DNA of 64,000 bases, taken from assembly GCA_963706685.1 (NCBI GenBank), contig CAVPMY010000005.1:1-64000 (forward strand). Reading direction: 5' to 3'. A model generated the notes under the pieces. That model ran no database searches and was not told where the DNA came from. It saw only the letters and a list, made by a program, of their open reading frames with translations. This document shows positions 34,899-44,150 of this stretch, in pieces (the first letter of the stretch is position 1; every line of letters begins with the position of its first letter). Position numbers and translations under genes: made by a program. The DNA is from CADEEN01 sp963706685. GTDB lineage: Bacteria > Pseudomonadota > Gammaproteobacteria > Burkholderiales > Burkholderiaceae_C.

Positions 34899-37168
34899 TG
34901 CGTGCGTCTCAGTCGGCCTTCGCCCGAGGCACGCGCCTGCAAGACCTCGGGTTGCGCCGCTTCGTCAGGCGCGCTGTCGCTGCGAGTTGCGCGATGGCGC
35001 TGGCGTTCAGTGCGTTGGCGCAGACGGTGACGAGTCCGAACGTGCAGCGCCCGCGCATCGGGCTCGTGCTGTCCGGCGGCGGCGCGCGCGGCGCAGCGCA
35101 CATCGGCGTGCTCAAGGTACTCGAAGAACTCAGGGTGCCCGTCGACGCCATCGCCGGCACCAGCATGGGCGCGCTCGTCGGCGGTGCCTATGCATCCGGC
35201 ATGACCGTGGCTGAAATGCAGCTGCAGGTGCTGTCGATCCGCACCGCCGACATCCTCAGGGACGATCCGCCGCGGCGTGACCAGCCCGAACGCCTGAAGC
35301 GCGACGACAGTATCAACTTTCTCGGCCCGGAATTCGGCGTGAAGGACGGGCAGCTGAGCCTGCCCAAGGGTGCGGTGTCGGGCATCGGCCTCGAAGCATT
35401 GCTGCGCGGGTTCGTGCGGTCAGGCGGCGAGCCGCGCTTCGACGCGCTGCCGATCCCGCTTCGCGTCGTCGCGACGGACATCGAGACCGGCCGCGTGCAT
35501 GTGCTGGACTCGGGGGACCTGGCTTCTGCGCTGCGCGCGAGCATCTCGATTCCGGGGCTGTTCGCGCCTGCCGAGGTCGATGGCCGCATGCTGGTCGACG
35601 GCGGGCTGACGCGCAACCTGCCCGTCGATGTGGCGCGGCAGATGGGCGTGGATATCGTGATCGCCGTCAACCTGGGCACGCCGCTGCTGCGGCGCGATCA
35701 GGTGACGTCGGTGTTGGGCGTGACCGCGCAGATGATCAACATCCTCACCGAGCAGAACGTGCGCGAATCGCTGGCCGCGCTGACCGATCGCGACATCCTG
35801 ATCTCGCCCGCGCTGGGTGACTTCGAGTCCAGCGACTTCGATCACATGGCCGACATCGTCGGCGTTGGCGAGGCGGCCGCGCGCGAGCTGACAGCCCGGC
35901 TCGACAGGCTCGCCCTGTCGACATCAGACTACGCAGCGCATCGTGCCAGCCGGCAGGTCGCTGTGGCCGGCGCGTCCGCCGCGATCGACGAGATACGCTT
36001 TGCGGGGCTGAGCCGGGTCAATCCGGCCGCCGTGCGCACTCTGGTCAACACGCGGGCAGGCCGGCCACTCGACGCGGCGGTGCTGGACGCCGACCTGCAG
36101 CGCATCTACGGGCAAGGCGACTTCGATCATGTCGGCTACCAATTGCTCGACGAGGCGGGCAAGCGGGTGCTGGTGATCGATGCCGAGGAGAAGTCCTCGG
36201 GCCCGGACTACCTGCGCTTCGGCCTCGGCCTGTCCAACGACTTTGCGGGCAACGCCTACTTCCAGGCCCTGGCGAGCTACCGGCGGACCTGGGTCAACTC
36301 GCGCGGCGCCGAGTGGCGCACCGACCTGAAGCTGGGGCGTGTCAACCAGATCACGTCGGCGCTTTTCCAGCCGCTTTGGGCGGGCGGGTCGTGGTTCCTG
36401 GCGCCGTCCGTGGACCTCGAGCAGAAGCCCTTCGACGTCTTCGACGGTCGCGACCGCGTCGCCCGCTTTTCACGCCAGACCGGCCAGGTTGCGCTCGATG
36501 CAGGTGTGCAGTCGAAGGTTCTGGGCGAGGTCCGGCTGGGCCTGTATCGGGGGCGTCGCACGTACCGACTCGATACCGGCCCGTCGGCGCTGGTCAGTGC
36601 GGACGAGAAGGTCGACATCGGCGGCACACGCCTGCGGCTGAGCCGCGACCTGCTGGACAGCGGGCGCTTCCCGCGCGACGGCTACGCACTGTCGCTCGAC
36701 GTGCTCGCATCCCAGCCTGCCATCGGGGCGCGTGACCGCTACACACGATGGGAGGCGGACTACGTCGCTGCCTTCAGCAGCGGGCAGGACACGCTGCAGC
36801 TCGGCCTGCACGCAGGCGGTGCGCTGGGTGGAGACGTGCTGCCGGCCTACGACCTGTTCCCGTTCGGCGGCTTCATGCAGCTGTCGGGCTTTCGCACCGG
36901 GCAACTGCTGGGACAATCGGTCGCCTTCGGCCGCGTCGTCTACGCCCGGCGCATCTTCGGCGGCCCGTTGCTGGAGGGCATGTTCGGCGGCTTCTCGCTC
37001 GAAGCAGGGCGCGTCGGTGACCCCTTGCTGCCGGCCAGCCCGACGGGTCTGCTGACCGCAGGCTCGATCTTCATCGCGACCGACACACCGGTGGGTCCTG
37101 TCTATCTGGGCTTCGGGCACGCGCGCGGCGGCAACAATGCAATCTATCTGTACCTCGGCGTGCCGTGA
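34898..37168 (+). CDS. Patatin-like phospholipase, PlpD-type (type Vd autotransporter)
   Basis: 756 residues, intact. Signal peptide ending FSALAQ, patatin domain with oxyanion loop GLVLSGGGARGAAHIGVLKV, nucleophile Ser in GTSMGALVGG, and the Asp of the dyad in DGGLTRNLPV. Then a POTRA-like domain (IRFAGLSRVNPAAVRTLVNT to KRVLVIDAEEK) and a 16-strand-type barrel (FGLGLSNDFAGNAYFQALAS to VYLGFGHARGGNNAIYLYLG) ending in an aromatic-like C terminus. This is the PlpD order: lipase passenger, POTRA, barrel. The lipase should reach the surface or medium. ATG 34898 is coupled to the MscS stop. Confidence 0.88.
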   Translation: MRASQSAFARGTRLQDLGLRRFVRRAVAASCAMALAFSALAQTVTSPNVQRPRIGLVLSGGGARGAAHIGVLKVLEELRVPVDAIAGTSMGALVGGAYASGMTVAEMQLQVLSIRTADILRDDPPRRDQPERLKRDDSINFLGPEFGVKDGQLSLPKGAVSGIGLEALLRGFVRSGGEPRFDALPIPLRVVATDIETGRVHVLDSGDLASALRASISIPGLFAPAEVDGRMLVDGGLTRNLPVDVARQMGVDIVIAVNLGTPLLRRDQVTSVLGVTAQMINILTEQNVRESLAALTDRDILISPALGDFESSDFDHMADIVGVGEAAARELTARLDRLALSTSDYAAHRASRQVAVAGASAAIDEIRFAGLSRVNPAAVRTLVNTRAGRPLDAAVLDADLQRIYGQGDFDHVGYQLLDEAGKRVLVIDAEEKSSGPDYLRFGLGLSNDFAGNAYFQALASYRRTWVNSRGAEWRTDLKLGRVNQITSALFQPLWAGGSWFLAPSVDLEQKPFDVFDGRDRVARFSRQTGQVALDAGVQSKVLGEVRLGLYRGRRTYRLDTGPSALVSADEKVDIGGTRLRLSRDLLDSGRFPRDGYALSLDVLASQPAIGARDRYTRWEADYVAAFSSGQDTLQLGLHAGGALGGDVLPAYDLFPFGGFMQLSGFRTGQLLGQSVAFGRVVYARRIFGGPLLEGMFGGFSLEAGRVGDPLLPASPTGLLTAGSIFIATDTPVGPVYLGFGHARGGNNAIYLYLGVP

Positions 37169-37187
37169 GCGGCATCGTTGCGCTCGG

Positions 37188-40100
37188 TCACGTGAGATCG
37201 AACCCTCGGCTCGTGCCGCCGGCGAGTTCGTGGATTTCACCGCCGATGCCGAGCCGGATCGGTGCCGCCCCGGGCTCTTGGCAGTGCACGCTGAGTTGGT
37301 CGCGGGTCAGGCGCAGGTCGAGCGATTGCCCGCGATAGCGGATGCGCATGTCCAGCCGTTGCAACTCGGCGGGCAGTTCGGCGTTGAGCTGCAGGATGTC
37401 GCCCGTGACCTCGATGCCGGTGGTCACGCGCTGCAGCAGGTCGACCGTGCCGGCCATCGCACCCAGATGCGTGCCTTCGGCGGTGGTCCCTTGCTGGATG
37501 TCGTCGACATCGCTCAGCAGCGCCTGAGCAAAATAGCGCGTCGCGCGTGGCCGGTCCGAGCGTGCCAGCACCCACGCGTGCACGACCCGGCCGAGCGTCG
37601 AGCCGTGCGCGGTGCGGCGGTCGTAGTAGGCGACGTTGTCCGGGATGGTCTGGTACGCGAACGGGTAATCCAGGCGCCCGAACAGCTCGCGCAGTTCGTC
37701 GGCCGAGAACAGATAGAACAGCATCAGCACATCGGGCTGCTTGCACAGCTTGTAGCGGTTTGCTGAATCGTCCTCGGCCTCGAGGATCAGGTCGAGGCGC
37801 TGGATGTTGCCGTAGCGTGCCGCGTAGCCGTCCCAGTCGAACTCGCGCAGGGCGTCATAGCCTTCGAATTGCTCGATGACGCCGTCGTCGCGGATCGGCA
37901 CGAACATGCGCCGGCTGATGTCGTCCCAGCGTGCGATCTCGTCGGTGTTCAAGCCGAGCCGCGACATCAGCTCGGCGCGGCGCTGCCCGGACAGGCGATC
38001 GAGCACGTCGAGCGCACGGCACAGCACCCACGCTGCCATCAGGTTGGTGTAGGCGTTGTTGGCCAGGCCGGCTTGCGGCGCATCGGGGTAAGCCTCGTGG
38101 TATTCGTCGGGCCCCATGACGCCGCGGATTTCGTAGCGCCCGCGAGCCATGTCGAAGCTCGCCATGCTGGACCAGAACTGCGCAATGTCGAGCATCAGCT
38201 CGGCGCCGTAGAACTCGAGAAACTCGGTGTCGCGCGTGACCTGGAAATACTGCCAGACGTTGTAGGCCACCGCGCTGCCGACATGGCGCTGCAGGTGCGA
38301 GTGATCGGTCACCCAGCGTTGCGAGCGCGGATTGAAATTGCGCTGCTGCGTCACCTCCTCGCCGTTGCTGCCGCTTTGCCACGGAAACATCGCGCCCCTG
38401 AAGCCCGCGCGCTGCGCGGCGGCGCGCGCTTCGCCGAGCCGCCGGTAGCGGTACATCAGCAGCGAGCGCGTGATCTCGGGCATGCGCAGGTTGAAGAACG
38501 GAAAGATGAACAGCTCGTCCCAGAACACATGGCCCTGGTAGGCCTCGCCGCTCCAGCCGCGCGCCGGCACGCCGATGTCCAGGCCGATCGAGTGAATCGA
38601 CACGGTCTGCAGCAGGTGGAACATGTTGAGCCGGAACAGCATCGGCACGTTCATCGGCATCGGCGCCGCCAGTTGCAGATGCATGTCGAAGCGGCTCCAC
38701 AGATGCTTCCAGGCCCGCACATGCGCGGCCATCACCGCATCGAAGCGCTGCGGCCGCGCGATCGCCTTGCGGGCCTCGAGCGCGCACTCGGCAATGGCCC
38801 GGTCGCGCGACGTGAACAACGAGACGAGCTTTTCCAGCGCCAGTCGTCGGCCGCGCTCTAGGTGCACGGTCATCTCGTGGCCGATGTACCCGGGCTCGTC
38901 GATCAGCGCCGGCAGCGTCTGCAGCGGCTCGCCGTCGACGAAGGCGCGCGTGCGCGCCGCCTGCGCGACCTCGATCTTCGATTGCGAGGTCCGCATCAGC
39001 AGCCAGGCGCCGTCGCTTCCTACAGCGCCTGCGGCGACGGGCTCGAGGTGCCGGTTGTTGAATGGCCGGTACAGCTTTGCGCCGGCGTTGACGATGCGCC
39101 CGTCGATGGCGCTGCGGATCGTCACCTCGCCGGACCAGTTTTCGGCCGTCAGCACCACTTCCAGGGCGGCCTGGTGCATGTCGTCCATCGACACCAGCCG
39201 GCGCTCTTCGAGCGTCGTGCGGCGCCCCTGGTCATCCTCGCAGCGGATGGTCCGCAGCAACATGCCGCGCTTCAGGTCGAGCTGCTGCCGGTAGGCCAGC
39301 AGTGTGGCCACCTGCCGCACGTCGAACCAGTCGCCGTCGCCGATGCGCCATTGCAGCGCGAGCCAGTTCGGCAGATTGACCAGGTCCTCGTTCTCGACGG
39401 CGTGGCCGGCCACTTCGGTGAGCAGCCGGTTGTAGCCGCCCGCCAGATAGGTGCCCGGATAGTGGCTGCCGTCGGCAACGGCGCCGGGTGCGGCGCCGCG
39501 GCTCGCGAAATAGCCGTTGCCGAGCGTGCACAGCGCTTCGCGCCGGCCTTCCTGCGCGGCGTCGAAGCCATCGAAGCGCAACGACCACTCGGACGGCTGT
39601 TCGGCGGCGACACGAAGTTGCTCCAGGCTTGTCACCACGGCCGTGGCGCCGGCGGCGCGCAGCGCCGCCGCGCGCCCGCCGTGATCGACGCCGATGACCG
39701 TGCCGAAGCCGCCGCCACGCCCGGCCGCGACACCGACCACCGCGTCTTCGATGATCACCGCGCGCGCCGGCTCGATGCCCAGGCGCTTCGCGGCCTCGAG
39801 GAAAGCATCGGGTGCGGGCTTGCCGCGCAGTCCGAGTTGCGCGACATCGCGCCCGTCGATGCGCACGTCGAACAGATCGGCGATGTTCGCTGCCGCCAGC
39901 ACCGCCGCGCAGTTGTTGCTCGACGAGACGACGGCGGTCTTGATCTCCTGCGCACGCAACGCGCCGACGAAGGCGATCGCCGGTTCGTAGCGCTCGACGC
40001 CGTGCCGATCCATGTGCTCGAGAAAGTAGTGGTCCTTCAGGTTGCCCAGGGCGTGCACGCTGCCGAATCCCGGGCCGTCGTCGGCTGCACCGAGCGGCAA

Positions 40101-40382
40101 CGCGATCGCACGCGCCGCCAGGAACGCGGCCACGCCGTCCTGGCGCGGCTTGCCGTCGACGTGGCGGGCATAGTCGACGTCGATGTCGAACGGCACGAAG
40201 GGTTGGCCGGCCTGCACTGCCCGCGCCTCCAGAAAGGCATCGAACATTCGCTTCCAGGCCTGCGCGTGCACGCTCGCGGTTCGCGTCAGCACGCCGTCGA
40301 GATCGAACAGGACCGCGTCGCACGTGCGCGCGCTCAGCGTCAGCACGACAGCGCCTGGCTTGTCGTCAGCCGCTTCGCTCAC
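37188..40382 (-). CDS. Beta-phosphoglucomutase / glycoside hydrolase family 65 fusion
   Basis: 1064 residues, intact. The first 230 residues are a HAD-type beta-phosphoglucomutase: nucleophile Asp27 and Asp29 in FDLDGVLTRTASVHAQAWKR, VVSSSNNCAAVLAAANIADL, and VIIEDAVVGVAAG. The rest is a GH65 phosphorylase: SLRFDGFDAAQEGRREALCT, LGNGYFASRGAAPGA, GWSGEAYQGHVFWDELFIFP, the catalytic Glu in GVMGPDEYHEAYPDA, KQPDVLMLFYLFS and TAEGTHLGAMAGTVDLLQRV. Together it would phosphorolyse an alpha-glucobiose (trehalose, maltose or kojibiose) and convert beta-glucose-1-P to glucose-6-P. GTG 40382 overlaps the xfp stop (GTGA). Disaccharide choice cannot be read. Confidence 0.9.
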   Translation of the reverse strand: MSEAADDKPGAVVLTLSARTCDAVLFDLDGVLTRTASVHAQAWKRMFDAFLEARAVQAGQPFVPFDIDVDYARHVDGKPRQDGVAAFLAARAIALPLGAADDGPGFGSVHALGNLKDHYFLEHMDRHGVERYEPAIAFVGALRAQEIKTAVVSSSNNCAAVLAAANIADLFDVRIDGRDVAQLGLRGKPAPDAFLEAAKRLGIEPARAVIIEDAVVGVAAGRGGGFGTVIGVDHGGRAAALRAAGATAVVTSLEQLRVAAEQPSEWSLRFDGFDAAQEGRREALCTLGNGYFASRGAAPGAVADGSHYPGTYLAGGYNRLLTEVAGHAVENEDLVNLPNWLALQWRIGDGDWFDVRQVATLLAYRQQLDLKRGMLLRTIRCEDDQGRRTTLEERRLVSMDDMHQAALEVVLTAENWSGEVTIRSAIDGRIVNAGAKLYRPFNNRHLEPVAAGAVGSDGAWLLMRTSQSKIEVAQAARTRAFVDGEPLQTLPALIDEPGYIGHEMTVHLERGRRLALEKLVSLFTSRDRAIAECALEARKAIARPQRFDAVMAAHVRAWKHLWSRFDMHLQLAAPMPMNVPMLFRLNMFHLLQTVSIHSIGLDIGVPARGWSGEAYQGHVFWDELFIFPFFNLRMPEITRSLLMYRYRRLGEARAAAQRAGFRGAMFPWQSGSNGEEVTQQRNFNPRSQRWVTDHSHLQRHVGSAVAYNVWQYFQVTRDTEFLEFYGAELMLDIAQFWSSMASFDMARGRYEIRGVMGPDEYHEAYPDAPQAGLANNAYTNLMAAWVLCRALDVLDRLSGQRRAELMSRLGLNTDEIARWDDISRRMFVPIRDDGVIEQFEGYDALREFDWDGYAARYGNIQRLDLILEAEDDSANRYKLCKQPDVLMLFYLFSADELRELFGRLDYPFAYQTIPDNVAYYDRRTAHGSTLGRVVHAWVLARSDRPRATRYFAQALLSDVDDIQQGTTAEGTHLGAMAGTVDLLQRVTTGIEVTGDILQLNAELPAELQRLDMRIRYRGQSLDLRLTRDQLSVHCQEPGAAPIRLGIGGEIHELAGGTSRGFDLT

Positions 40383-42785
40383 CGTGCCTTGCTCCCGGCA
40401 TCCGGTGGCGGGTTCCAGCGCCAGTCGCGGATCTCCGGCATGTCCTCGCCGTGCTCGTCGATGTACTGCTTGTGCTCGATCAGTTTGTCGCGCATGGCCT
40501 GCTTCACGTAGGCGGCGCGCGCGCCGCAGCCCGGGCACGCGATCGATCACGTCGCACGACGAGGTGGAAGCGGTCCATGTCGTTGAGCACGACCATGTCG
40601 AACGGCGTCGTGGTCGTGCCTTCTTCCTTGTAGCCGCGCACGTGCAGGTTCTCGTGGTTGGTGCGGCGGTAGGTCAGCCGGTGGATCAGCCACGGATAGC
40701 CGTGGAAGGCGAAGATGATCGGCTTGTCGGTGGTGAACAGCGCGTCGAACTCGCGGTCGGACAGGCCGTGCGGATGTTCGCTTTGCGGCTGCAGCTTCAT
40801 CAGGTCGACGACGTTGACGACGCGCACCTTGCAGGTCCGGCAGATGCTCGCGCAGCAGCTCGCACGGCGGCCAGCGTCTCGAGCGTCGGCACGTCGCCGC
40901 AGCAGGCCATCACCACATCGGGCTCGCCGCCCTGGTCGTTGCTGGCCCACGTCCCAGATGCCGATGCCGGCGGTGCAGTGCTTGACCGCCGCGTCCATGT
41001 CGAGCCACTGCGGCGACGGCTGCTTGCCGGCGACGATCGACGTTGACGTAGTTGCGGCTGCGCAGGCAGTGGTCGGTCACCGACAGCAGCGTGTTGGCGT
41101 CCGGCGGCAGGTAGACGCGGATGACCTCGGCCTTCTTGTTGACGACATGGTCGATGAAGCCCGGGTCCTGGTGGCTGAAGCCGTTGTGGTCCTGGCGCCA
41201 GACGTGCGAGGTGAGCAGGATAGTTCAGCGAGGCGATCGGCCGCCGCCACGGGATCTCGCTGCGAGACCTTGAGCCACTTGGCGTGCTGGTTGAACATCG
41301 AGTCGACGATGTGGATGAAGGCCTCGTAGCAGGAGAAGAAGCCGTGCCGGCCGGTCAGCAGGTAGCCCTCGAGCCAGCCCTGGCACTGGTGCTCGCTGAG
41401 CATCTCCATCACGCGGCCGTCGGGCGCGACATGCTCGTCGCCGGGCGACGATCTGCGCCGTCGAGCAGCGGTCGGTGACCTCGAACACCGCGCCCCAGCG
41501 GTTCGACGCCGTCTCGTCCGGGCCGAAGACGCGGAAGTTCGTCCGCGGTTGCGCGTCGATCACGTCGCGCATGAACTCGCCCAGCACGCGCGTCGCCTCG
41601 CCGTGGCCGCGCCGGGCTGCGGCACGCTCACCGCGTAGTCGCGGAAGTCGGGCAGTCGCAGGTCGCGCAGCAGCAGCGCCGCCGTTGGCGTGCGGGTTCG
41701 CGCTCATGCGCCGCTCGCCCTTGCGGCGCCAGCGCGGCGATCTCGGCGCGCAGCCGCCCGCCGTCGTCGAACAGCTCCTCCGGCCGGTAGCTCTGCATCC
41801 AGTCCTCGAGCAGCTGCACGTGTTCGCGGCTGGCTGCATGTCGCCGAAGGGCACCTGGTGCGAGCGCAACGTGCCTTCGCTCGGCTTGCCGTCGACCTCC
41901 TTCGGGCCGGTCCAGCCCTTCGGCGTGCGCAGCACGATCATCGGCCAGCGCGGCCGCTGCGTGACGCCGTTGCTCGCGCGCGTCGCGTCTGGATCGCGCG
42001 GATCTCGGCCGAGCGACGGTGTCGAGCGCCGCCGCCATGCGCTGGTGCATCTCGGCCGGGTCGTCGCCCTCGACGAAATGCGGCGTCGTAGCCGTAGCCG
42101 CGAACAGCGCTCGCAGCTCGTCGTGCGGGATGCGCGCCAGCACCGTCGGGTTGGCGATCTTGTAGCCGTTCAGGTGCAGGATCGGCAGCACCGCGCCGTC
42201 GCGCGCCGGGTTGAGGAACTTGTTCGAGTGCCAGCTCGGTGGCCAGCGGGCCGGTCTCGGCCTCGCCGTCGCCGACCACGCAGGCGACGATCAGGTCCGG
42301 GTTGTCGAACGCCGCGCCGAAGGCGTGCGACAGCGCGTAGCCGAGCTCGCCGCCCTCGTGGATCGAGCCCGGCGTCTCCGGCGCGACGTGGCTCGGAATG
42401 CCGCCGGGAAAGGAGAACTGCTTGAACAGCCGCTGCATGCCCGTCCTCGTCCTGCGAGACGTCCGGATAGACCTCGCTGTAGGTCCCCTCGAGGTAGGTG
42501 TTGGCCACCAGCGCCGGGCCGCCGTGGCCGGGCCCGGTGATGTAGATCACGTTCAGGTCGTGCGCCTTGATGACGCGGTTCAGGTGCACGTAGATGAAGT
42601 TCAGCCCCGGCGTCGTGCCCCAGTGGCCGAGCAGGCGCGGCTTGATGTGCTCGCGCGTGCAGCGGCTGCCTCAGCAGCGGGTTGTCGAACAGGTAGATCT
42701 GGCCGACCGACAGGTAGTTGGCGGCGCGCCACCAGGCGTCGAGTTGATTCAGCGCGGTCTTCGACAGGGGTGCAACGTGGCTCAT
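40379..42785 (-). CDS. xfp: Phosphoketolase (xylulose-5-P/fructose-6-P) (many frameshifts)
   Basis: About 800 residues, the family length, spread over all three frames. Start MSHVAPLSKTALNQLDAWWR at ATG 42785 with AAGGAAG upstream. Family pieces: YLSVGQIYLFDNPLL, FIYVHLNRVIKAHDLNVIYI, GPALVANTYLEGTYSEVYPD, SFPGGIPSHVAPETPGSIHE, VVGDGEAETGPLATE (thiamine-diphosphate site), HLNGYKIANPTVLARI, IVLRTPKGWTGPKEVDGKPS, FRVFGPDETASNRWGAVFEV, FSCYEAFIHIVDSMFNQHAK, FHGYPWLIHRLTYRRTNHEN and the end MPEIRDWRWNPPP. More than ten shifts; resolved ones are single extra G or C, for example in GAGCTGGCACTCG near 42230. It makes acetyl-phosphate for the acetate kinase encoded upstream. Confidence 0.85.
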
Positions 42786-42829
42786 AGGATTCTTCCTTGC
42801 AGTGGTTGACTCGTGTGCAGGCCACGCTG

Positions 42830-44041
42830 TCAGCGCAGGGCAGCCAAGGTGTGGCGGGCGATCATCAATTCCTCGTCCGTGGGGATGACCCACACGGCCA
42901 CCGCGCTCGACGCAGAACTGATGCGCGGGCCGTTCGCCCGGTTGGCGGCGCGATCGAACTCGACGCCGAGCCAGGCGGCATCCAGGCACACGCGTTCGCG
43001 GATCAGCGCGCTGTTCTCGCCGATGCCGGCCGTGAAGACGATCGCGTCCAGGCCGCCGAGCGTCGCCGCCAAGGCGCCCAGTTCACAACGGATGCGGTAG
43101 ACGAACAGGTCGATCGCCTCACGCGCGCGCGGGTCGTCACTGGCCTCCAGTTGCCGCATGTCCTTCGAGAGGCCCGACACACCGAGCAGGCCGGACTGCT
43201 CATACAGCATCGTCTGCACCTGCGCCGCGCTCATACCTTGCTGGGTCATCAGATGAAGGACCACGCCCGGGTCGATGCTGCCGCAGCGCGTGCCCATCAT
43301 CAGGCCGTCGAGGGCGCTGAAGCCCATCGTGGTGGCGACGCTGATGCCGCCGCGCATGGCGCACACGCTGGCGCCATTGCCCAGATGCATTGCCACGACG
43401 CGGCCTTGCAGCGCCGCGTCGCGCTTGCCGATGACCGAAGCCAGGTACTCGTAGGACAGCCCGTGAAAGCCATAGCGGCGCAAGCCGGCGTCCGTGACCG
43501 CCCTCGGCAAGGCAAACGCCTGCGCCACGGGCGGTTGCGTACGGTGGAACGCCGTGTCGAAACACGCCACTTGCGGCAAGTCCGGGGCCAGTCGCATGGC
43601 CGACCTGATCGGTGCGAGGTTGAAGGGCTGGTGCAATGGCGCGAGCGGGCACAGGGACTCCAGTCGCTGCAGCACCTGCTCGTCGACACGCGCCGGGGCA
43701 GCGAAGTCGACGCCACCGTGAACGACCCGGTGGCCGACCGCGCACACGTGGTGCCCCTCCAGCAATCCAGGCAGCACTTCCAGCAGGTACTGCATGGCGC
43801 CCGCATGACCCGGCCGAGCCTCTGCCGGCCAGACCTTGGCCGCAAGGACTTCGCCGCTCGCGTTCTTGGCCACGAAGCGCGGCCCCGTGCCCAGGGCTTC
43901 GACCTTGCCATGCACGCCAAGCCGCAGGCCGTCGCCGTCGATCGTGTAGGCCGCGAACTTGACGCTCGACGAGCCGGCGTTGACGACGAAGATCGCGTCC
44001 GAGCCCTTCGTTGGTGCCGTCATCTGCTGGTCGATCTGCAT
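42830..44041 (-). CDS. ackA: Acetate kinase
   Basis: 403 residues from ATG 44041 or 397 from ATG 44023, intact. Acetokinase motifs: IFVVNAGSSSVKFAAY, VGHRVVHGGVDFA, CFDTAFHRTQPPVAQAFALP, YGFHGLSYEYLASVI, VAMHLGNGASVCAMRGGISV, TTMGFSALDGLMMGTRCGSI and FTAGIGENSALIRERVCLDA. It converts acetyl-phosphate and ADP to acetate and ATP, downstream of the phosphoketolase encoded 44 bases further. Neither candidate ATG has its own Shine-Dalgarno; a 14-codon ORF with a strong one ends in ATGA at 44023, which favours 44023 by coupling. Confidence 0.93.
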   Translation of the reverse strand: MQIDQQMTAPTKGSDAIFVVNAGSSSVKFAAYTIDGDGLRLGVHGKVEALGTGPRFVAKNASGEVLAAKVWPAEARPGHAGAMQYLLEVLPGLLEGHHVCAVGHRVVHGGVDFAAPARVDEQVLQRLESLCPLAPLHQPFNLAPIRSAMRLAPDLPQVACFDTAFHRTQPPVAQAFALPRAVTDAGLRRYGFHGLSYEYLASVIGKRDAALQGRVVAMHLGNGASVCAMRGGISVATTMGFSALDGLMMGTRCGSIDPGVVLHLMTQQGMSAAQVQTMLYEQSGLLGVSGLSKDMRQLEASDDPRAREAIDLFVYRIRCELGALAATLGGLDAIVFTAGIGENSALIRERVCLDAAWLGVEFDRAANRANGPRISSASSAVAVWVIPTDEELMIARHTLAALR

Positions 44042-44064
44042 GACGGCGCTGGCATGGTTTGCAT
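44020..44064 (-). CDS. Possible 14-residue leader peptide coupled to ackA
   Basis: AAGGAG at 44071-44076, six bases before ATG 44064, opens MQTMPAPSCRSTSR and a TGA at 44020-44022 that overlaps the ackA ATG at 44023 (ATGA). The spacing is ideal and is the only good ribosome site before ackA. The frame differs from ackA, and a single inserted base, the usual error here, would not fuse them. A real leader or coupling ORF is possible; a deletion error joining it to ackA is the alternative. Confidence 0.45.
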   Translation of the reverse strand: MQTMPAPSCRSTSR

Positions 44065-44150
44065 GGAATGCTCCTTGAAGTGGCCCGGCGGCAATCGAGA
44101 ACCTTGGTGAACCTGATGGCCTGGCCGGTGCATGTCGCTGCCTCTGCACG

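Noticed and set aside
38862..40511. A 549-codon plus-strand frame opposite the GH65 fusion
   Set aside because: Antisense to an intact 1064-residue enzyme; no domain or ribosome site.
40379..42785. Treating xfp as a decayed pseudogene
   Set aside because: More than ten shifts, but family sequence is continuous in the right order and the total length is right; the resolved indels are single extra bases as in other dirty blocks.
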